Below, piece after piece: positions 44,212-53,353 of a stretch of 64,000 bases of DNA. Origin of the DNA: Bradyrhizobium diazoefficiens (GTDB lineage Bacteria > Pseudomonadota > Alphaproteobacteria > Rhizobiales > Xanthobacteraceae). The stretch covers positions 310,001 to 374,000 of the forward strand of contig NZ_JAFCJJ010000001.1 in NCBI RefSeq assembly GCF_018131015.1, in the 5' to 3' direction. The position numbers and the translations under genes are program-made. The notes under the pieces are model-generated. The model did not search any database. It had not been told where the DNA came from and saw only the letters and a list, made by a program, of their open reading frames with translations. Position 1 is the first letter of the stretch; every line of letters starts with the position of its first letter.

Positions 44212-45669
44212 ATGGTGACCGAAACCACGAGCGCCGCCACCGACAAGATCCGCTGCGATGCCTGTCCGGTGATGTGCTACATCAAGCCGGGCGCGGCGGG
44301 TGCGTGCGACCGCTATGCCAATCACGACGGCAAGCTCGTTCGCGTCGATCCTCACATCATCCTCGAACGCACGGTCTCGCACGGCGGCAAGCTGGTGCCG
44401 TTCAGCCGCAGCGAAGACTGGGACGGCAAGCTCGTGCATGAGCCCGCGACCTTCGTCACCGCGATCGGCGCGGGCACCACCTATCCCGACTACAAGCCGG
44501 CGCCGTTCATCGTTTCCGCCGAGGTCGACGGCGTCGACATGGTCACCGTCGTCACCGAGGGCATCTTCTCCTATTGCGGCATCAAGGTGAAGATCGACAC
44601 CGACCGCTATCTCGGGCCGGAGACCGCGACCGTGCGCGCGCAGGGCGAGGCGATCGGCCACGTCACCACTAGCGAATACGGCTCGCAGATGCTGTCGCTC
44701 GGCGGCGTGCATCACCTCACCGGCGGCTCCAAGAAGGAAGGCCGCGTCACCTGCGACACGCTGATGGACCTCGCCAATTGCAAGGCGGTCGAGCTCACCA
44801 TCGACGGCGGCGCGAGCGTGGTGGTGCAGGCCGGCCAGCCGCCGATCGTCAACGGGGTGAAGGAAGAGCGCATGCGCGTCGGCTGCGGCTCGGCGACGAT
44901 CGGCATGTTCGCCAAGCAATGGCACGGCAAGGTCGACGAGGTCGTCGTGGTCGACGATCACATCACCGGGGTGCTGAGCGAGCACCAGGCCGGCAAGCTG
45001 CTCGACATCGCCGATACCGGCATCAAGATGAAGGGCCGGCGCTCGACGCCCGGCCGCTATTTCCAGGTTGCCGATCCCGGCACGGGCTGGGGCGGCACCA
45101 ACATTTCCGATCCGCTCTCCATTCTCGGGCCGTTCGACGCGAAGGAAGCAAGGGCCGGCCTGTCGATGCTGATGGTGTCCACGACCGGCGAGCATGCGTC
45201 CTATTACGTGCTCGACGAGGCCCTGAAGCCGGTCGAGACCGAGATGCCGGACGAGCTGAGGTTTTCGGTCGAGCGCATCCAGGAAAATTGCGAGCCGGCG
45301 CTGTGCACCGTGCTGTTCATGGCGGGCGCCGGCGGCAGCCTGCGCGCCGGCGTCACCGACAACCCGGTGCGGCTGACGCGCTCGGTGAAGGACGCGCTGA
45401 CGCGAGTGACCAGCGGCGGCGCGCCGGTCTATGTCTGGCCCGGCGGCGGCATCACCTACATGGTCGATGTGACGCAGATGCCGGCGGGCGCGTTCGGCTA
45501 CGTGCCGACGCCGGCGCTGGTTGCGCCGATCGAGTTCACGATGAGGCTGACGGACTATGCCGCCCTCGGCGGGCATATGGACTATGTGAAGCCGCTCTCC
45601 GAAGTGCAGAACGGCGATGATGTCCGGCAGCTGCCCTGGCAGAATCCGGTTCCGGGGCGGCGGGCATGA
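44212..45669 (+). CDS. hnr: 6-hydroxynicotinate reductase-like iron-sulfur flavoprotein
   Basis: The proposed reaction is reduction of 6-hydroxynicotinate to 1,4,5,6-tetrahydro-6-oxonicotinate. The 485-residue protein has an N-terminal cysteine cluster, Cys15-x2-Cys18-x3-Cys22-x9-Cys32 (RCDACPVMCYIKPGAAGAC), for an Fe-S centre. The conserved body includes VTEGIFSYCGIKVKIDTDRY, RVGCGSATIGMFAKQWHG and VWPGGGITYMVDV. I assign it by family resemblance and because an enamidase, NicAB and a ferredoxin reductase lie in the same region. The E. barkeri enzyme has covalently bound flavin plus Fe-S clusters. The ATG at 44212 has a poor ribosome-binding site. The stop overlaps the next gene. Confidence 0.75.
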   Translation: MVTETTSAATDKIRCDACPVMCYIKPGAAGACDRYANHDGKLVRVDPHIILERTVSHGGKLVPFSRSEDWDGKLVHEPATFVTAIGAGTTYPDYKPAPFIVSAEVDGVDMVTVVTEGIFSYCGIKVKIDTDRYLGPETATVRAQGEAIGHVTTSEYGSQMLSLGGVHHLTGGSKKEGRVTCDTLMDLANCKAVELTIDGGASVVVQAGQPPIVNGVKEERMRVGCGSATIGMFAKQWHGKVDEVVVVDDHITGVLSEHQAGKLLDIADTGIKMKGRRSTPGRYFQVADPGTGWGGTNISDPLSILGPFDAKEARAGLSMLMVSTTGEHASYYVLDEALKPVETEMPDELRFSVERIQENCEPALCTVLFMAGAGGSLRAGVTDNPVRLTRSVKDALTRVTSGGAPVYVWPGGGITYMVDVTQMPAGAFGYVPTPALVAPIEFTMRLTDYAALGGHMDYVKPLSEVQNGDDVRQLPWQNPVPGRRA

Positions 45670-46565
45670 CCAGGCTCCCGCAAATCGCATTGCTGTCCGA
45701 CGGAAGGCGGCTGCATCTGCAGGATGGTCCGATCGACCTGATCGTGGAGGCGAGGGGACCCACGCATGAGGTGCGCGCGGCCTACGAAGCCGCGGCGCTC
45801 CGCTTCACCGGGTTGCTCGACGAGCTCTGCGCTGAGCTGCCTGGCTTGCGGAAGGCGGCGAACCCTGCTGCCTGCGTGCTGAACGGCGTCGTCGCACGCC
45901 GCATGCATGACGCGGTCGCGCCCTATGCCGCCGATTGCTTCATCACGCCGATGGCGGCCGTGGCCGGCAGCGTTGCTGAGGAAATTCTCGGGGCGATGCT
46001 GGACGCGGCATCGCTCGATCAGGCCTATGTGAACAATGGCGGCGACATTGCGATTCACCTCGGCAAGGGCGAGCATTTTTCGATCGGCCTGATGGATCGG
46101 CCCGACCGCGCCGGCGTGATGCGGACGATCCGGGTCGACGCGACAGATCCCGTGCGGGGGATTGCGACCAGCGGACGGCACGGCCGCAGCTTTTCGCTCG
46201 GCATCGCCGATGCCGTCACGGTGCTCGCGGCATCCTCGTCGCAGGCCGATGCCGCGGCGACGATCATCGCCAACGCGGTCGACCTGCCCGGGCATCCCGC
46301 CATCGCCCGGGGCCCAGCGAACGCGCTTCAGCCCGACAGCGATCTCGGCGCGCGTCTCGTGACCCGCGATGTCGGAGAATTGTCAGGGGCCGAGATCGCG
46401 GCCGCACTCGAAGCTGGCGCGGAATGTGCACGGGAATTGTTCGATCGTGGCTTGATCGAGGGGGCCGTGTTGCAGCTTTGTGGTGATTTGCTTGTCATCG
46501 GAACAAAAGCTATTGAACGGCAACGACCGCGCACGGCTTTGCTGGAGAACGCGGTTGATGCCTGA
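45666..46565 (+). CDS. UPF0280 protein, ApbE superfamily; possible flavin transferase
   Basis: A 299-residue protein whose ATG overlaps the hnr stop (ATGA), implying coupled synthesis. UPF0280/COG2122 belongs to the superfamily of ApbE, the FAD:protein FMN transferase. The stretches FITPMAAVAGSVAEEILG and YVNNGGDIAIHLGKGE match the ApbE-type substrate loop and GGD motif. Since the E. barkeri 6-hydroxynicotinate reductase carries covalent flavin, this protein may attach FMN to Hnr. That role is inferred, not known. Confidence 0.75.
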   Translation: MTRLPQIALLSDGRRLHLQDGPIDLIVEARGPTHEVRAAYEAAALRFTGLLDELCAELPGLRKAANPAACVLNGVVARRMHDAVAPYAADCFITPMAAVAGSVAEEILGAMLDAASLDQAYVNNGGDIAIHLGKGEHFSIGLMDRPDRAGVMRTIRVDATDPVRGIATSGRHGRSFSLGIADAVTVLAASSSQADAAATIIANAVDLPGHPAIARGPANALQPDSDLGARLVTRDVGELSGAEIAAALEAGAECARELFDRGLIEGAVLQLCGDLLVIGTKAIERQRPRTALLENAVDA

Positions 46566-46592
46566 CCGGGGAAGAGCCTAGAGGACGCCAAC

Positions 46593-47177
46593 ATGAGCGC
46601 GATCATCCGCAAGATCGTCACCGTCGTCGAAGAGACGCAGATGGAGATGGGCCGCCAGGTCTCGCCGCCGACGCGGCGCGCGGCCGCGATCGCCGTGATC
46701 GAAAACCCCTTTGCCGGAAAATATGTCGAGGACCTCTCGCCGCTGATCGCGATCGGCGAGGAGCTCGGCGAGCTGCTGTCGAAGCGCGCGGTGGCCGCGC
46801 TCGGCATCGATGGCGCGAAGGCGCAGAGCTATGGCAAGGCGGCCGCCGTCGGCGAGAACGGCGAGCTGGAGCATGCGGCCGCCATCCTTCACCCGAAGAT
46901 GGGCGCGCCGGTGCGGAAAGTTCTGAGCAAGGGCGCGGCGCTGATCCCGTCGTCGAAGAAGCGCAGCGGGCCGGGCACCACGCTCGACATCCCGCTCGGC
47001 CACAAGGACGCGGCCTTCGTGCGCAGCCATTTCGACGGCATGGAGGTGCAGATCAACGACGCGCCGCGCGCCAACGAGATCATGGTCGCGGTCGCCGTCA
47101 CCGACAGCGGCCGACCGCTGCCGCGCGTCGGCGGCCTGACGGTCGCGGAGATCAAGGGCGAAGACGGTCTGAGATAG
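46593..47177 (+). CDS. AA_synth-family protein (PF06684), function unknown
   Basis: A 194-residue protein matching the so-called amino acid synthesis family, whose biochemical role is not established. Visible features are KIVTVVEETQMEMGRQVSPP, AVIENPFAGKYVEDLSPLIA and HPKMGAPVRKVLSKGAALIPS. It starts 28 nt after the UPF0280 gene and precedes the ABC transporter, so it is probably part of the same transcript. A role in ring catabolism or stabilising an intermediate is possible but unproven. Confidence 0.7.
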   Translation: MSAIIRKIVTVVEETQMEMGRQVSPPTRRAAAIAVIENPFAGKYVEDLSPLIAIGEELGELLSKRAVAALGIDGAKAQSYGKAAAVGENGELEHAAAILHPKMGAPVRKVLSKGAALIPSSKKRSGPGTTLDIPLGHKDAAFVRSHFDGMEVQINDAPRANEIMVAVAVTDSGRPLPRVGGLTVAEIKGEDGLR

Positions 47178-47210
47178 ACAAGACATGGACGTTCAAAACT
47201 GGAGGTTGGG

Positions 47211-48413
47211 ATGCGAGCAGGATATATCTTCGTCAGCGCGGCGTTCGCGCTTCTGGCAGGCGGCATGGCCCATTCGGCCCTGGCGCAGGACATCAAGATC
47301 GGCGAGATCAACAGCTACTCGCTGCTGCCGGCCTTCACCGAGCCCTATCGCAAGGGCTGGCAGCTCGCGGTGGAGGAGATCAACGCGGCCGGCGGCATCA
47401 ACGGCAAGAAGCTCGTCGTCATCTCCAAGGATGACGGCGGCAAGCCGGCGGACGCGCAGACCGCGGCCAACGAGCTGGTGTCGAGCGAAGGCGTGGCGAT
47501 GCTCGCCGGCACGTTCCTGTCGAACATCGGCCTCGCCGTCAGTGACTTCGCCAATCAGAAGAAGGTGTTTTTTCTCGCGGCCGAGCCGCTGACGGACGCG
47601 GTGACCTGGTCGAAGGGCAACAAGTACACCTTCCGCCTGCGCCCTTCCAACTACATGCAGGCCGCGATGCTGGTGGAAGCGGCGAGCAAGCTGCCGGCAA
47701 AGCGCTGGGCGACGATCGCGCCGAACTATGAGTACGGCCAGTCGGCGGTGTCGGTGTTCAAGAAGCTGATGTCGGAGAAGCGTCCGGACATCCAGTGGGT
47801 CGACGAGCAGTGGCCGCCGCAGGGCAAGATCGACGCCGGCCCGGTGGTGCAGGCGGTTGCGCAGGCAAATCCCGAAGCCATCCTCAACGTCACCTTCGGC
47901 GCCGACCTCGTCAAGCTCGTGCGCGAGGGCAACACCCGCGGCCTGTTCAAGGGGCGCGAGGTCGTCTCGTTCCTGACGGGCGAGCCCGAATATCTCGACC
48001 CGCTCAAGGAGGAGACGCCGGAAGGCTGGATCGTTACCGGCTATCCCTGGTATTCGATCAAGACGCCTGAGCACGACGCGTTCCTGAAGGCCTACCAGGG
48101 CAAGTACAACGACTATCCGCGCCTCGGCTCGATTGTTGGCTACCAGACCATCAAGTCGGCGGCCGCGATCCTGGCCAAGGCCGGCTCGACCGATCCGGAG
48201 AAGCTGATCGCGGCGGCGGAAGGGCTGTCGCTGGGCTCGCCGTTCGGCGAGATCACCTTCCGCAAGATCGACCACCAGTCGACGTTGGGCGCCTATGTCG
48301 GCAAGACCGCGCTGAAGGACGGCAAGGGCGTCATGGTCGATTCCGTCTACAAGAAGGGCTCGGACTATCTGCCGAGCGACGCCGAAGTCGAGAAGCTGCG
48401 GCCGAAGGATTGA
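47211..48413 (+). CDS. ABC transporter substrate-binding protein, HAAT/LivK type
   Basis: A 400-residue periplasmic binding protein (Peripla_BP_6) with a signal peptide (residues 1-25, ending SALAQ). Core motifs are IKIGEINSYSLLPAFTEPYRKGWQLAVEEINAAGGINGK (shown in part) and NYEYGQSAVSVFKK. GGAGG lies 4 nt before the ATG. Neighbours supply a complete importer, and the regulon context suggests a pyridine carboxylate or similar aromatic acid as ligand. Confidence 0.85.
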   Translation: MRAGYIFVSAAFALLAGGMAHSALAQDIKIGEINSYSLLPAFTEPYRKGWQLAVEEINAAGGINGKKLVVISKDDGGKPADAQTAANELVSSEGVAMLAGTFLSNIGLAVSDFANQKKVFFLAAEPLTDAVTWSKGNKYTFRLRPSNYMQAAMLVEAASKLPAKRWATIAPNYEYGQSAVSVFKKLMSEKRPDIQWVDEQWPPQGKIDAGPVVQAVAQANPEAILNVTFGADLVKLVREGNTRGLFKGREVVSFLTGEPEYLDPLKEETPEGWIVTGYPWYSIKTPEHDAFLKAYQGKYNDYPRLGSIVGYQTIKSAAAILAKAGSTDPEKLIAAAEGLSLGSPFGEITFRKIDHQSTLGAYVGKTALKDGKGVMVDSVYKKGSDYLPSDAEVEKLRPKD

Positions 48414-48423
48414 TGTCGTTCTT

Positions 48424-48560
48424 CTCCCTCGCCCCGCTTGCGGGGAGAGGGTCGGGGTGAGGGGGAGCCTCCGCGAGGGAGGTGAGCATCGAGTTCGCGG
48501 AGACTCCCCCTCACCCGAATTGCTTCGCAATTCGACCTCTCCCCGCAAGCGGGGAGAGGT
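48424..48560. repeat. Palindromic intergenic repeat, family B copy 3
   Basis: It is bounded by CCCCGCTTGCGGGG (48432-48445) and CCCCGCAAGCGGGG (48541-48554), which pair with each other and also fold alone. It has inner arms GGGTGAGGGGGA / CCCCCTCACCC and a central hairpin GAATTGCTTCGCAATTC. It sits inside the transporter operon, between the binding protein and permease genes, a usual spot for differential mRNA stability. Confidence 0.8.
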
Positions 48561-48616
48561 GAAGCAAGACCCAGTGTGCCGCGCGATCTGGCGCGCACTT
48601 CCAAACCGGACCGCTG

Positions 48617-50506
48617 ATGGCCTTTTACGTCGTACAGTTTCTGACCGGTCTCGCCAGCGCGGCGTCGCTGTTCCTGGTGGCCTCGGGCCTGTCGATCATC
48701 TTCGGCGTGACGCGGATCGTTAATTTCGCCCACGGCGCCTTCTACATGATCGGCGCCTATGTCGCCTTCACGCTGACCGAGCGCCTGTCGGGCGCCTTCG
48801 GCTTCTGGGGCGGCATCGTGATGGCGGCGATCGCGGTCGCGCTGATCGGCGTGATCGTCGAGATGGTGCTGCTGCGGCGCATCTACCATGCGCCGGAACT
48901 GTTCCAGCTGCTCGCGACCTTCGGCCTGACCCTGATGGTCGAGGATATCGTGGTGCTGGTCTGGGGGCCGGATGACCTCGTCGGCCGCCGTGCGCCCGGC
49001 TTCCGCGGAGCGGTCGATTTCTTCGGCCAGAACATCCCGAGCTACGACCTGTTCCTGATCGTGCTCGGCCCCGTCGTGCTCGGCATTCTCTGGCTCCTGT
49101 TCCAGCGCACACGCTGGGGCGTGCTGGTGCGCGCAGCGACGCAGGACCGCGACATGGTCGCAGCGCTCGGCGTCAATCAGAAATGGCTGTTCACCTCCGT
49201 GTTCGCAGTCGGCGTATTCCTCGCCGCACTCGGCGGCGCACTCCAGATCCCGCGCGATGCCGTGCATCACGCCATGGATCTGCGCATCATCGTCGAGGTC
49301 TTCGTCGTGGTCGTGATCGGCGGCCTCGGCAGCATCGTCGGCGCCTTCGTCGCGGCGGTGCTGGTCTCGGAGCTCAACGCCTTCGGCATCCTGATCTTTC
49401 CAAAAATCTCCATCATCCTGGTCTTCCTGGTGATGGCGGTGGTGCTGATCGTGCGTCCCTGGGGACTGTTCGGCCGGCCCGAGGCGGCCGCGCGCAAGAC
49501 ACCGGGTCTCACCGTCAATCCCTGGCGGCCGCTGACGTCGAATGAGCGGCTGGCTGCGCTTGCTGCCCTCGCTATGGCGGCGACGCTGCCGCTGTTCGCC
49601 GGCAATTACGCCCTGTCGGTCGGCTCCGAGATCGCGATCTTCGTGATCTTCGCCGTCAGCCTGCATTTCCTGATGTCGGTCGGCGGGCTCGCGTCGTTCG
49701 GCCATGCCGCCTATTTCGGGTTGGGTGCCTACGGCATCGCCTTCCTCGCCAAGATGGCGGGATTGCCGATGATCGTCTGCCTGCTGCTCGGGCCGCTGCT
49801 CGGCTGCGTGGGAGCTGCCGTGTTCGGATTCTTTGCGGTGCAGCTCTCCGGTGTCTATTTCGCCATGCTGACGCTCGCCTTCGCGCAGATCGTGTGGTCG
49901 ATCGCGTTCCAGTGGGTGAGCGTGACCGGCGGCGACAACGGCATCCTGGGCGTCTGGCCTTCGAGCTGGGCGGCGAGCCCGTCGCGTTTCTACTGGCTGT
50001 CGCTCGGCGTCGCGGCGCTGGTGACGGTCGCCTTGCGGATCGCGGTGTTCTCGCCGTTCGGCTACGCACTCAGGGCCACGCGCGACTCGCCGCTGCGCAG
50101 CGAGGCGATCGGCATCGATGCTAAGCGCATCCAGTGGACGGCCTTCGTGATCGCGGGCACGACCGCCGGCATCGGCGGCGCGCTGTTCGCCTACCTCAAG
50201 GGCAGCGTATTCCCGGACAATCTCGGCATCTCGCTCTCGGTCGACGCCCTGGTGATGGTCCTGCTTGGCGGCGTCGAGACGGTGTCGGGTGCGGTGATCG
50301 GCGCCATTGTGTACAAGGCGCTCAACATCTGGCTGGTCAGCCAGACCGATCTGTCGAAACTCGTGCTCGGCGGCTTTATCGTCGTGATCGTCGTCGTCTT
50401 CCCCAAGGGCATCGTCGGCATGCTGGAGATGCTCGCGCAGCGCCGCAGCAAGGCGTCGCCGCCGGGATCGCCTCTGCTGGCCAAGCCGATCGGATCAGCC
50501 GAATGA
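48617..50506 (+). CDS. Fused LivH-LivM ABC transporter permease
   Basis: A 629-residue inner-membrane protein that joins the two permeases of a branched-chain amino acid-type importer. Residues about 1-290 are LivH-like (LFLVASGLSIIFGVTRIVNFAHGAFYMIGAY). Residues about 320-610 are LivM-like (SLHFLMSVGGLASFGHAAYFGLGAYG; GYALRATRDSPLRSEAIGID is the ATPase-contacting loop; quoted in part). Its stop overlaps the livG-like start by 4 nt. Confidence 0.87.
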   Translation: MAFYVVQFLTGLASAASLFLVASGLSIIFGVTRIVNFAHGAFYMIGAYVAFTLTERLSGAFGFWGGIVMAAIAVALIGVIVEMVLLRRIYHAPELFQLLATFGLTLMVEDIVVLVWGPDDLVGRRAPGFRGAVDFFGQNIPSYDLFLIVLGPVVLGILWLLFQRTRWGVLVRAATQDRDMVAALGVNQKWLFTSVFAVGVFLAALGGALQIPRDAVHHAMDLRIIVEVFVVVVIGGLGSIVGAFVAAVLVSELNAFGILIFPKISIILVFLVMAVVLIVRPWGLFGRPEAAARKTPGLTVNPWRPLTSNERLAALAALAMAATLPLFAGNYALSVGSEIAIFVIFAVSLHFLMSVGGLASFGHAAYFGLGAYGIAFLAKMAGLPMIVCLLLGPLLGCVGAAVFGFFAVQLSGVYFAMLTLAFAQIVWSIAFQWVSVTGGDNGILGVWPSSWAASPSRFYWLSLGVAALVTVALRIAVFSPFGYALRATRDSPLRSEAIGIDAKRIQWTAFVIAGTTAGIGGALFAYLKGSVFPDNLGISLSVDALVMVLLGGVETVSGAVIGAIVYKALNIWLVSQTDLSKLVLGGFIVVIVVVFPKGIVGMLEMLAQRRSKASPPGSPLLAKPIGSAE

Positions 50507-51294
50507 ACCGCGCCCCCCCGATTCTCGCGGTCGAAGGCCTGACCAAATCCTATGGCGGCATCCATGCCGTGCGCGGCGTCTCCTTCGCGCTGCAGGCCGG
50601 CGAGATTTTGGCGCTGATCGGCCCCAACGGCGCCGGCAAGAGCACGTGCTTCGACATGCTCAACGGCCAGAACAGGCCGGATTCCGGCCACGTCCGCCTG
50701 CTGGGCGAGGACACCACGGGCAAGAAGCCGCGCGAGATCTGGCGGCTTGGGGTAGGGCGCACCTTCCAGATTACGGCGACCTTCGCCACCATGACCGTGC
50801 GCGAGAACGTGCAGGTCGCGCTGGTCTCGCATGCGAGGAAGTTGTTCAATCTGTTCGGCTCGGCGCCGAACTTCGACCGCAGCGAGGCGGCGCGGCTGCT
50901 CGAGCTGGTCGGCATGGGCGGCTATGCGGATCGTCCTTGCGGCGAGCTTGCCTATGGCGACCTCAAGCGGCTCGAGCTCGCGGTCGCGCTTGCCAACCAG
51001 CCGAAGCTGCTTCTGATGGACGAGCCGACGGCCGGCATGGCGCCGCGCGAGCGCGTCGATTTGATGCGGCTGACCGCAACCATCGCACGGGAAAAGTCGA
51101 TCGGCGTGCTCTTCACCGAGCACGACATGGACGTGGTGTTCGAGCATGCCGATCGCATCATCGTGCTCAACCGCGGCAACGTGATCGCGGAGGGATCGCC
51201 GGCCGAGGTGCGCGGCAATCCGCAGGTGCAGGCGGTCTATCTCGGCGAGGGCCTCGTCTACGATGCCCGCCACCGCGACGGAGCTCCGGCATGA
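50503..51294 (+). CDS. livG: LivG-like ABC transporter ATP-binding protein
   Basis: A 263-residue ATPase with Walker A GPNGAGKST, a signature region CGELAYGDLKRLELAVALA (the LAYGDLKRLE form typical of LivG), Walker B KLLLMDEPTAGM and the H-loop FTEHDMDVVFEHADRI. It is overlapped at both ends (ATGA) by the permease and livF genes, so stoichiometric production is likely. Confidence 0.9.
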   Translation: MNRAPPILAVEGLTKSYGGIHAVRGVSFALQAGEILALIGPNGAGKSTCFDMLNGQNRPDSGHVRLLGEDTTGKKPREIWRLGVGRTFQITATFATMTVRENVQVALVSHARKLFNLFGSAPNFDRSEAARLLELVGMGGYADRPCGELAYGDLKRLELAVALANQPKLLLMDEPTAGMAPRERVDLMRLTATIAREKSIGVLFTEHDMDVVFEHADRIIVLNRGNVIAEGSPAEVRGNPQVQAVYLGEGLVYDARHRDGAPA

Positions 51295-51995
51295 AGCTGA
51301 CCGTCGAGGGGCTCAACAGCCATTACGGCCCGGCGCATATCCTGTTCGACATCGGCTTCGAGGTCGCGGACGGCGAGGTGGTGGCGCTGCTGGGCCGCAA
51401 CGGCGCCGGCAAGTCCACCACGTTCCGCTCGATCGTCGGCCTTATGGCGCAGCGCTCGGGGCGCATCGTTTTCGAGGGCAGGGACGTGTCGGCGCGGCCG
51501 ACGCACGAGATCGTGCGCGGGGGCCTCGGCTATGTGCCGGAGGAGCGGCGCATCTTCACCGATCTGACGGTCGATGAAAATCTCGAAGTCGGCCGCCAGC
51601 CGAAGCGCGCCAACGCGCCGCACTGGACGCGCGAAAAGCTGTTCGCGCTGTTTCCGAACCTCGGCGAGATGAAGAACCGCCCCGGCGGCCGCATGAGCGG
51701 CGGCGAGCAGCAGATGCTGACGATTGCGCGCACGCTGATGGGCAATCCGTCGCTTGTGCTGCTCGACGAGCCCTCGGAGGGCCTCTCGCCAAAAATCGTG
51801 GAGCAGATGGTCGATGCCATCCGGACCATGAAGAAGGAAGGCGTCAGCATCGTCGTCTCCGAACAGAATCTGCACTTTGCGCGGTTGATCTCTGATCGCG
51901 CCTACATCATCGAGCGCGGCCGCATTTGCTTCGGCGGCACCATGGTCGAGCTCGACGCGCGTCCGGACATCCGCGACGCGCACCTGTCGTTGTGA
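51291..51995 (+). CDS. livF: LivF-like ABC transporter ATP-binding protein
   Basis: A 234-residue ATPase with Walker A GRNGAGKST, signature MSGGEQQMLTIARTLMG, Walker B LVLLDEPSEGLSP and SEQNLHFARLISDRAYIIERG at the C-terminus, all LivF-typical. The marR gene starts 13 nt after its stop. Confidence 0.9.
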   Translation: MKLTVEGLNSHYGPAHILFDIGFEVADGEVVALLGRNGAGKSTTFRSIVGLMAQRSGRIVFEGRDVSARPTHEIVRGGLGYVPEERRIFTDLTVDENLEVGRQPKRANAPHWTREKLFALFPNLGEMKNRPGGRMSGGEQQMLTIARTLMGNPSLVLLDEPSEGLSPKIVEQMVDAIRTMKKEGVSIVVSEQNLHFARLISDRAYIIERGRICFGGTMVELDARPDIRDAHLSL

Positions 51996-52008
51996 GGGCG
52001 AAGAACCG

Positions 52009-52464
52009 ATGGCAAGAAGCGTCGCGGCCAAGAAGAGCGTCAAGCCGGCCAAACCGTCCTACGTGCTCGACGAGCAGGTCGGCTTCATCCTCCGCCAGGT
52101 CTGGCAGCGCCACAGCGCGATCTTCACCCGCGACATCGGCACCAATCTGACGCCGACGCAATGGGCGGCCTTGTCGAAGCTCGCCGAGGCGGGGGCGTGC
52201 TCGCAGAACCAGCTCGGGCGGCTGACGGCGATGGATGTCGCGACCATCAAGGGCGTGATCGACCGCCTGACCGCGCGCGGCCTGACCGAGACCAGCCAGG
52301 ACCCCGAGGACGGGCGGCGGCTGCTGGTCAGCCTGACACGCGCCGGTCAGCAACTCGCGGAAAAGCTCGCGCCGAACGCGCTCGCCATCAGCCGCGAGAC
52401 GCTGGCACCGCTCGAGCCCCGGGAGCGCGAGGCGCTGATGGCGCTGTTGAGCAAGCTGCGGTGA
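52009..52464 (+). CDS. MarR-family regulator, candidate nicotinate repressor
   Basis: A 151-residue winged-helix regulator beginning, after a Lys-rich tail, YVLDEQVGFILRQVWQRHSA. The recognition region is SQNQLGRLTAMDVATIKGVIDRL, and the wing contains DPEDGRRLLVSLT. MarR proteins (NicR, BpsR) control nicotinate catabolism in Pseudomonas and Bordetella, and the opening fits that group. It is the last gene of the hnr-ABC operon and probably binds the 16-bp palindromes at 44018, 44167 and 58804-58833, which makes autoregulation likely. Confidence 0.8.
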   Translation: MARSVAAKKSVKPAKPSYVLDEQVGFILRQVWQRHSAIFTRDIGTNLTPTQWAALSKLAEAGACSQNQLGRLTAMDVATIKGVIDRLTARGLTETSQDPEDGRRLLVSLTRAGQQLAEKLAPNALAISRETLAPLEPREREALMALLSKLR

Positions 52465-52489
52465 CGGTTCTCGGCTGATCCGGCAATTT

Positions 52490-53242
52490 TCAGGAAGGGG
52501 TATGGAGCGGCCCAACATACGTCTGGAGGAAATTACCGAGAATGATCGTCCCGTTGTAGATGACGTGGGCAGCCACGCATACGCCAAGTCCCACGCGCCG
52601 TAACCGCAACACCGTCACAATAATGGTCAAAGGCAGCACAAACAGGGGTGCGACAAGGCCGTTGAAAATATGTGGGCCGAGGAAAAGCGCGGCCGAAATC
52701 GTGCCTGCCTTCCAGGAGGGCATGACGCTGGACAAGCGGTCCCAGGCGTTTCCGCGGAAGAAGACCTCTTCGGCCAGGGGACCCACGATGACGTAAGGTA
52801 TTGCAATGGTCAGCCAATAGATCGGAGGCACGTCGTGCAGAAAATTCCTTGCGATCTGAGGTGTCGTCATTGCCCAGTGCAACGTGCCGAGCAGGCCTAG
52901 TGGTACGCAAAGCAGGATCAGGAGCGATACGGGACGGCGCAGTCCGTTCATCAGATCGGGCAGAAGCTGTTTGAGCCTCTCTCTGAGCCCGTCGCGGGCG
53001 AAGTACAGATACGTCGCGCCAGCCAACAGGATCGACAGGTTTCCGATCTGCTGGTAGAACGCAATCTGTCCGACCGTGGTCTTGCCTTGCGAGATGAGGC
53101 CGGTTGCTCCTCCGAAAAACCCCACGACGAAGCCGACCGCGACCCCGCTTGCCAAGGCTGCGAGCACCTGCAAGGCGCAGCCGCGAACCACGGCCCATTG
53201 GCTCTGGGCTGGAAGCGGGAGGTCTATGGCCTGTTCACTCAC
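52490..53242 (-). CDS. CPBP-family intramembrane metalloprotease
   Basis: A 250-residue polytopic membrane protein of the CAAX-protease/bacteriocin-processing (ABI) family. The three motifs are present: LAEEVFFRGNAWDRL (EExxxR), FLGPHIFNGL (FxxxH) and AAHVIYNGT (HxxxN). The GTG at 53242 is preceded by GAGGAG at 7 nt. It interrupts the nicotinate region on the opposite strand and its codon usage is somewhat less GC-biased than its neighbours, so it may be an insertion. Confidence 0.8.
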   Translation of the reverse strand: MSEQAIDLPLPAQSQWAVVRGCALQVLAALASGVAVGFVVGFFGGATGLISQGKTTVGQIAFYQQIGNLSILLAGATYLYFARDGLRERLKQLLPDLMNGLRRPVSLLILLCVPLGLLGTLHWAMTTPQIARNFLHDVPPIYWLTIAIPYVIVGPLAEEVFFRGNAWDRLSSVMPSWKAGTISAALFLGPHIFNGLVAPLFVLPLTIIVTVLRLRRVGLGVCVAAHVIYNGTIILGNFLQTYVGPLHTPS

Positions 53243-53353
53243 GCGGCGCTCCTCAAGATGTCCGAACGGGATTCCGGACGTGCATACAACTGTAGCGGGA
53301 GATTGGCGTCCATGCCAAGTGCTCTTGCTTGGTCTTACGGTGGCGGCTCGTGC

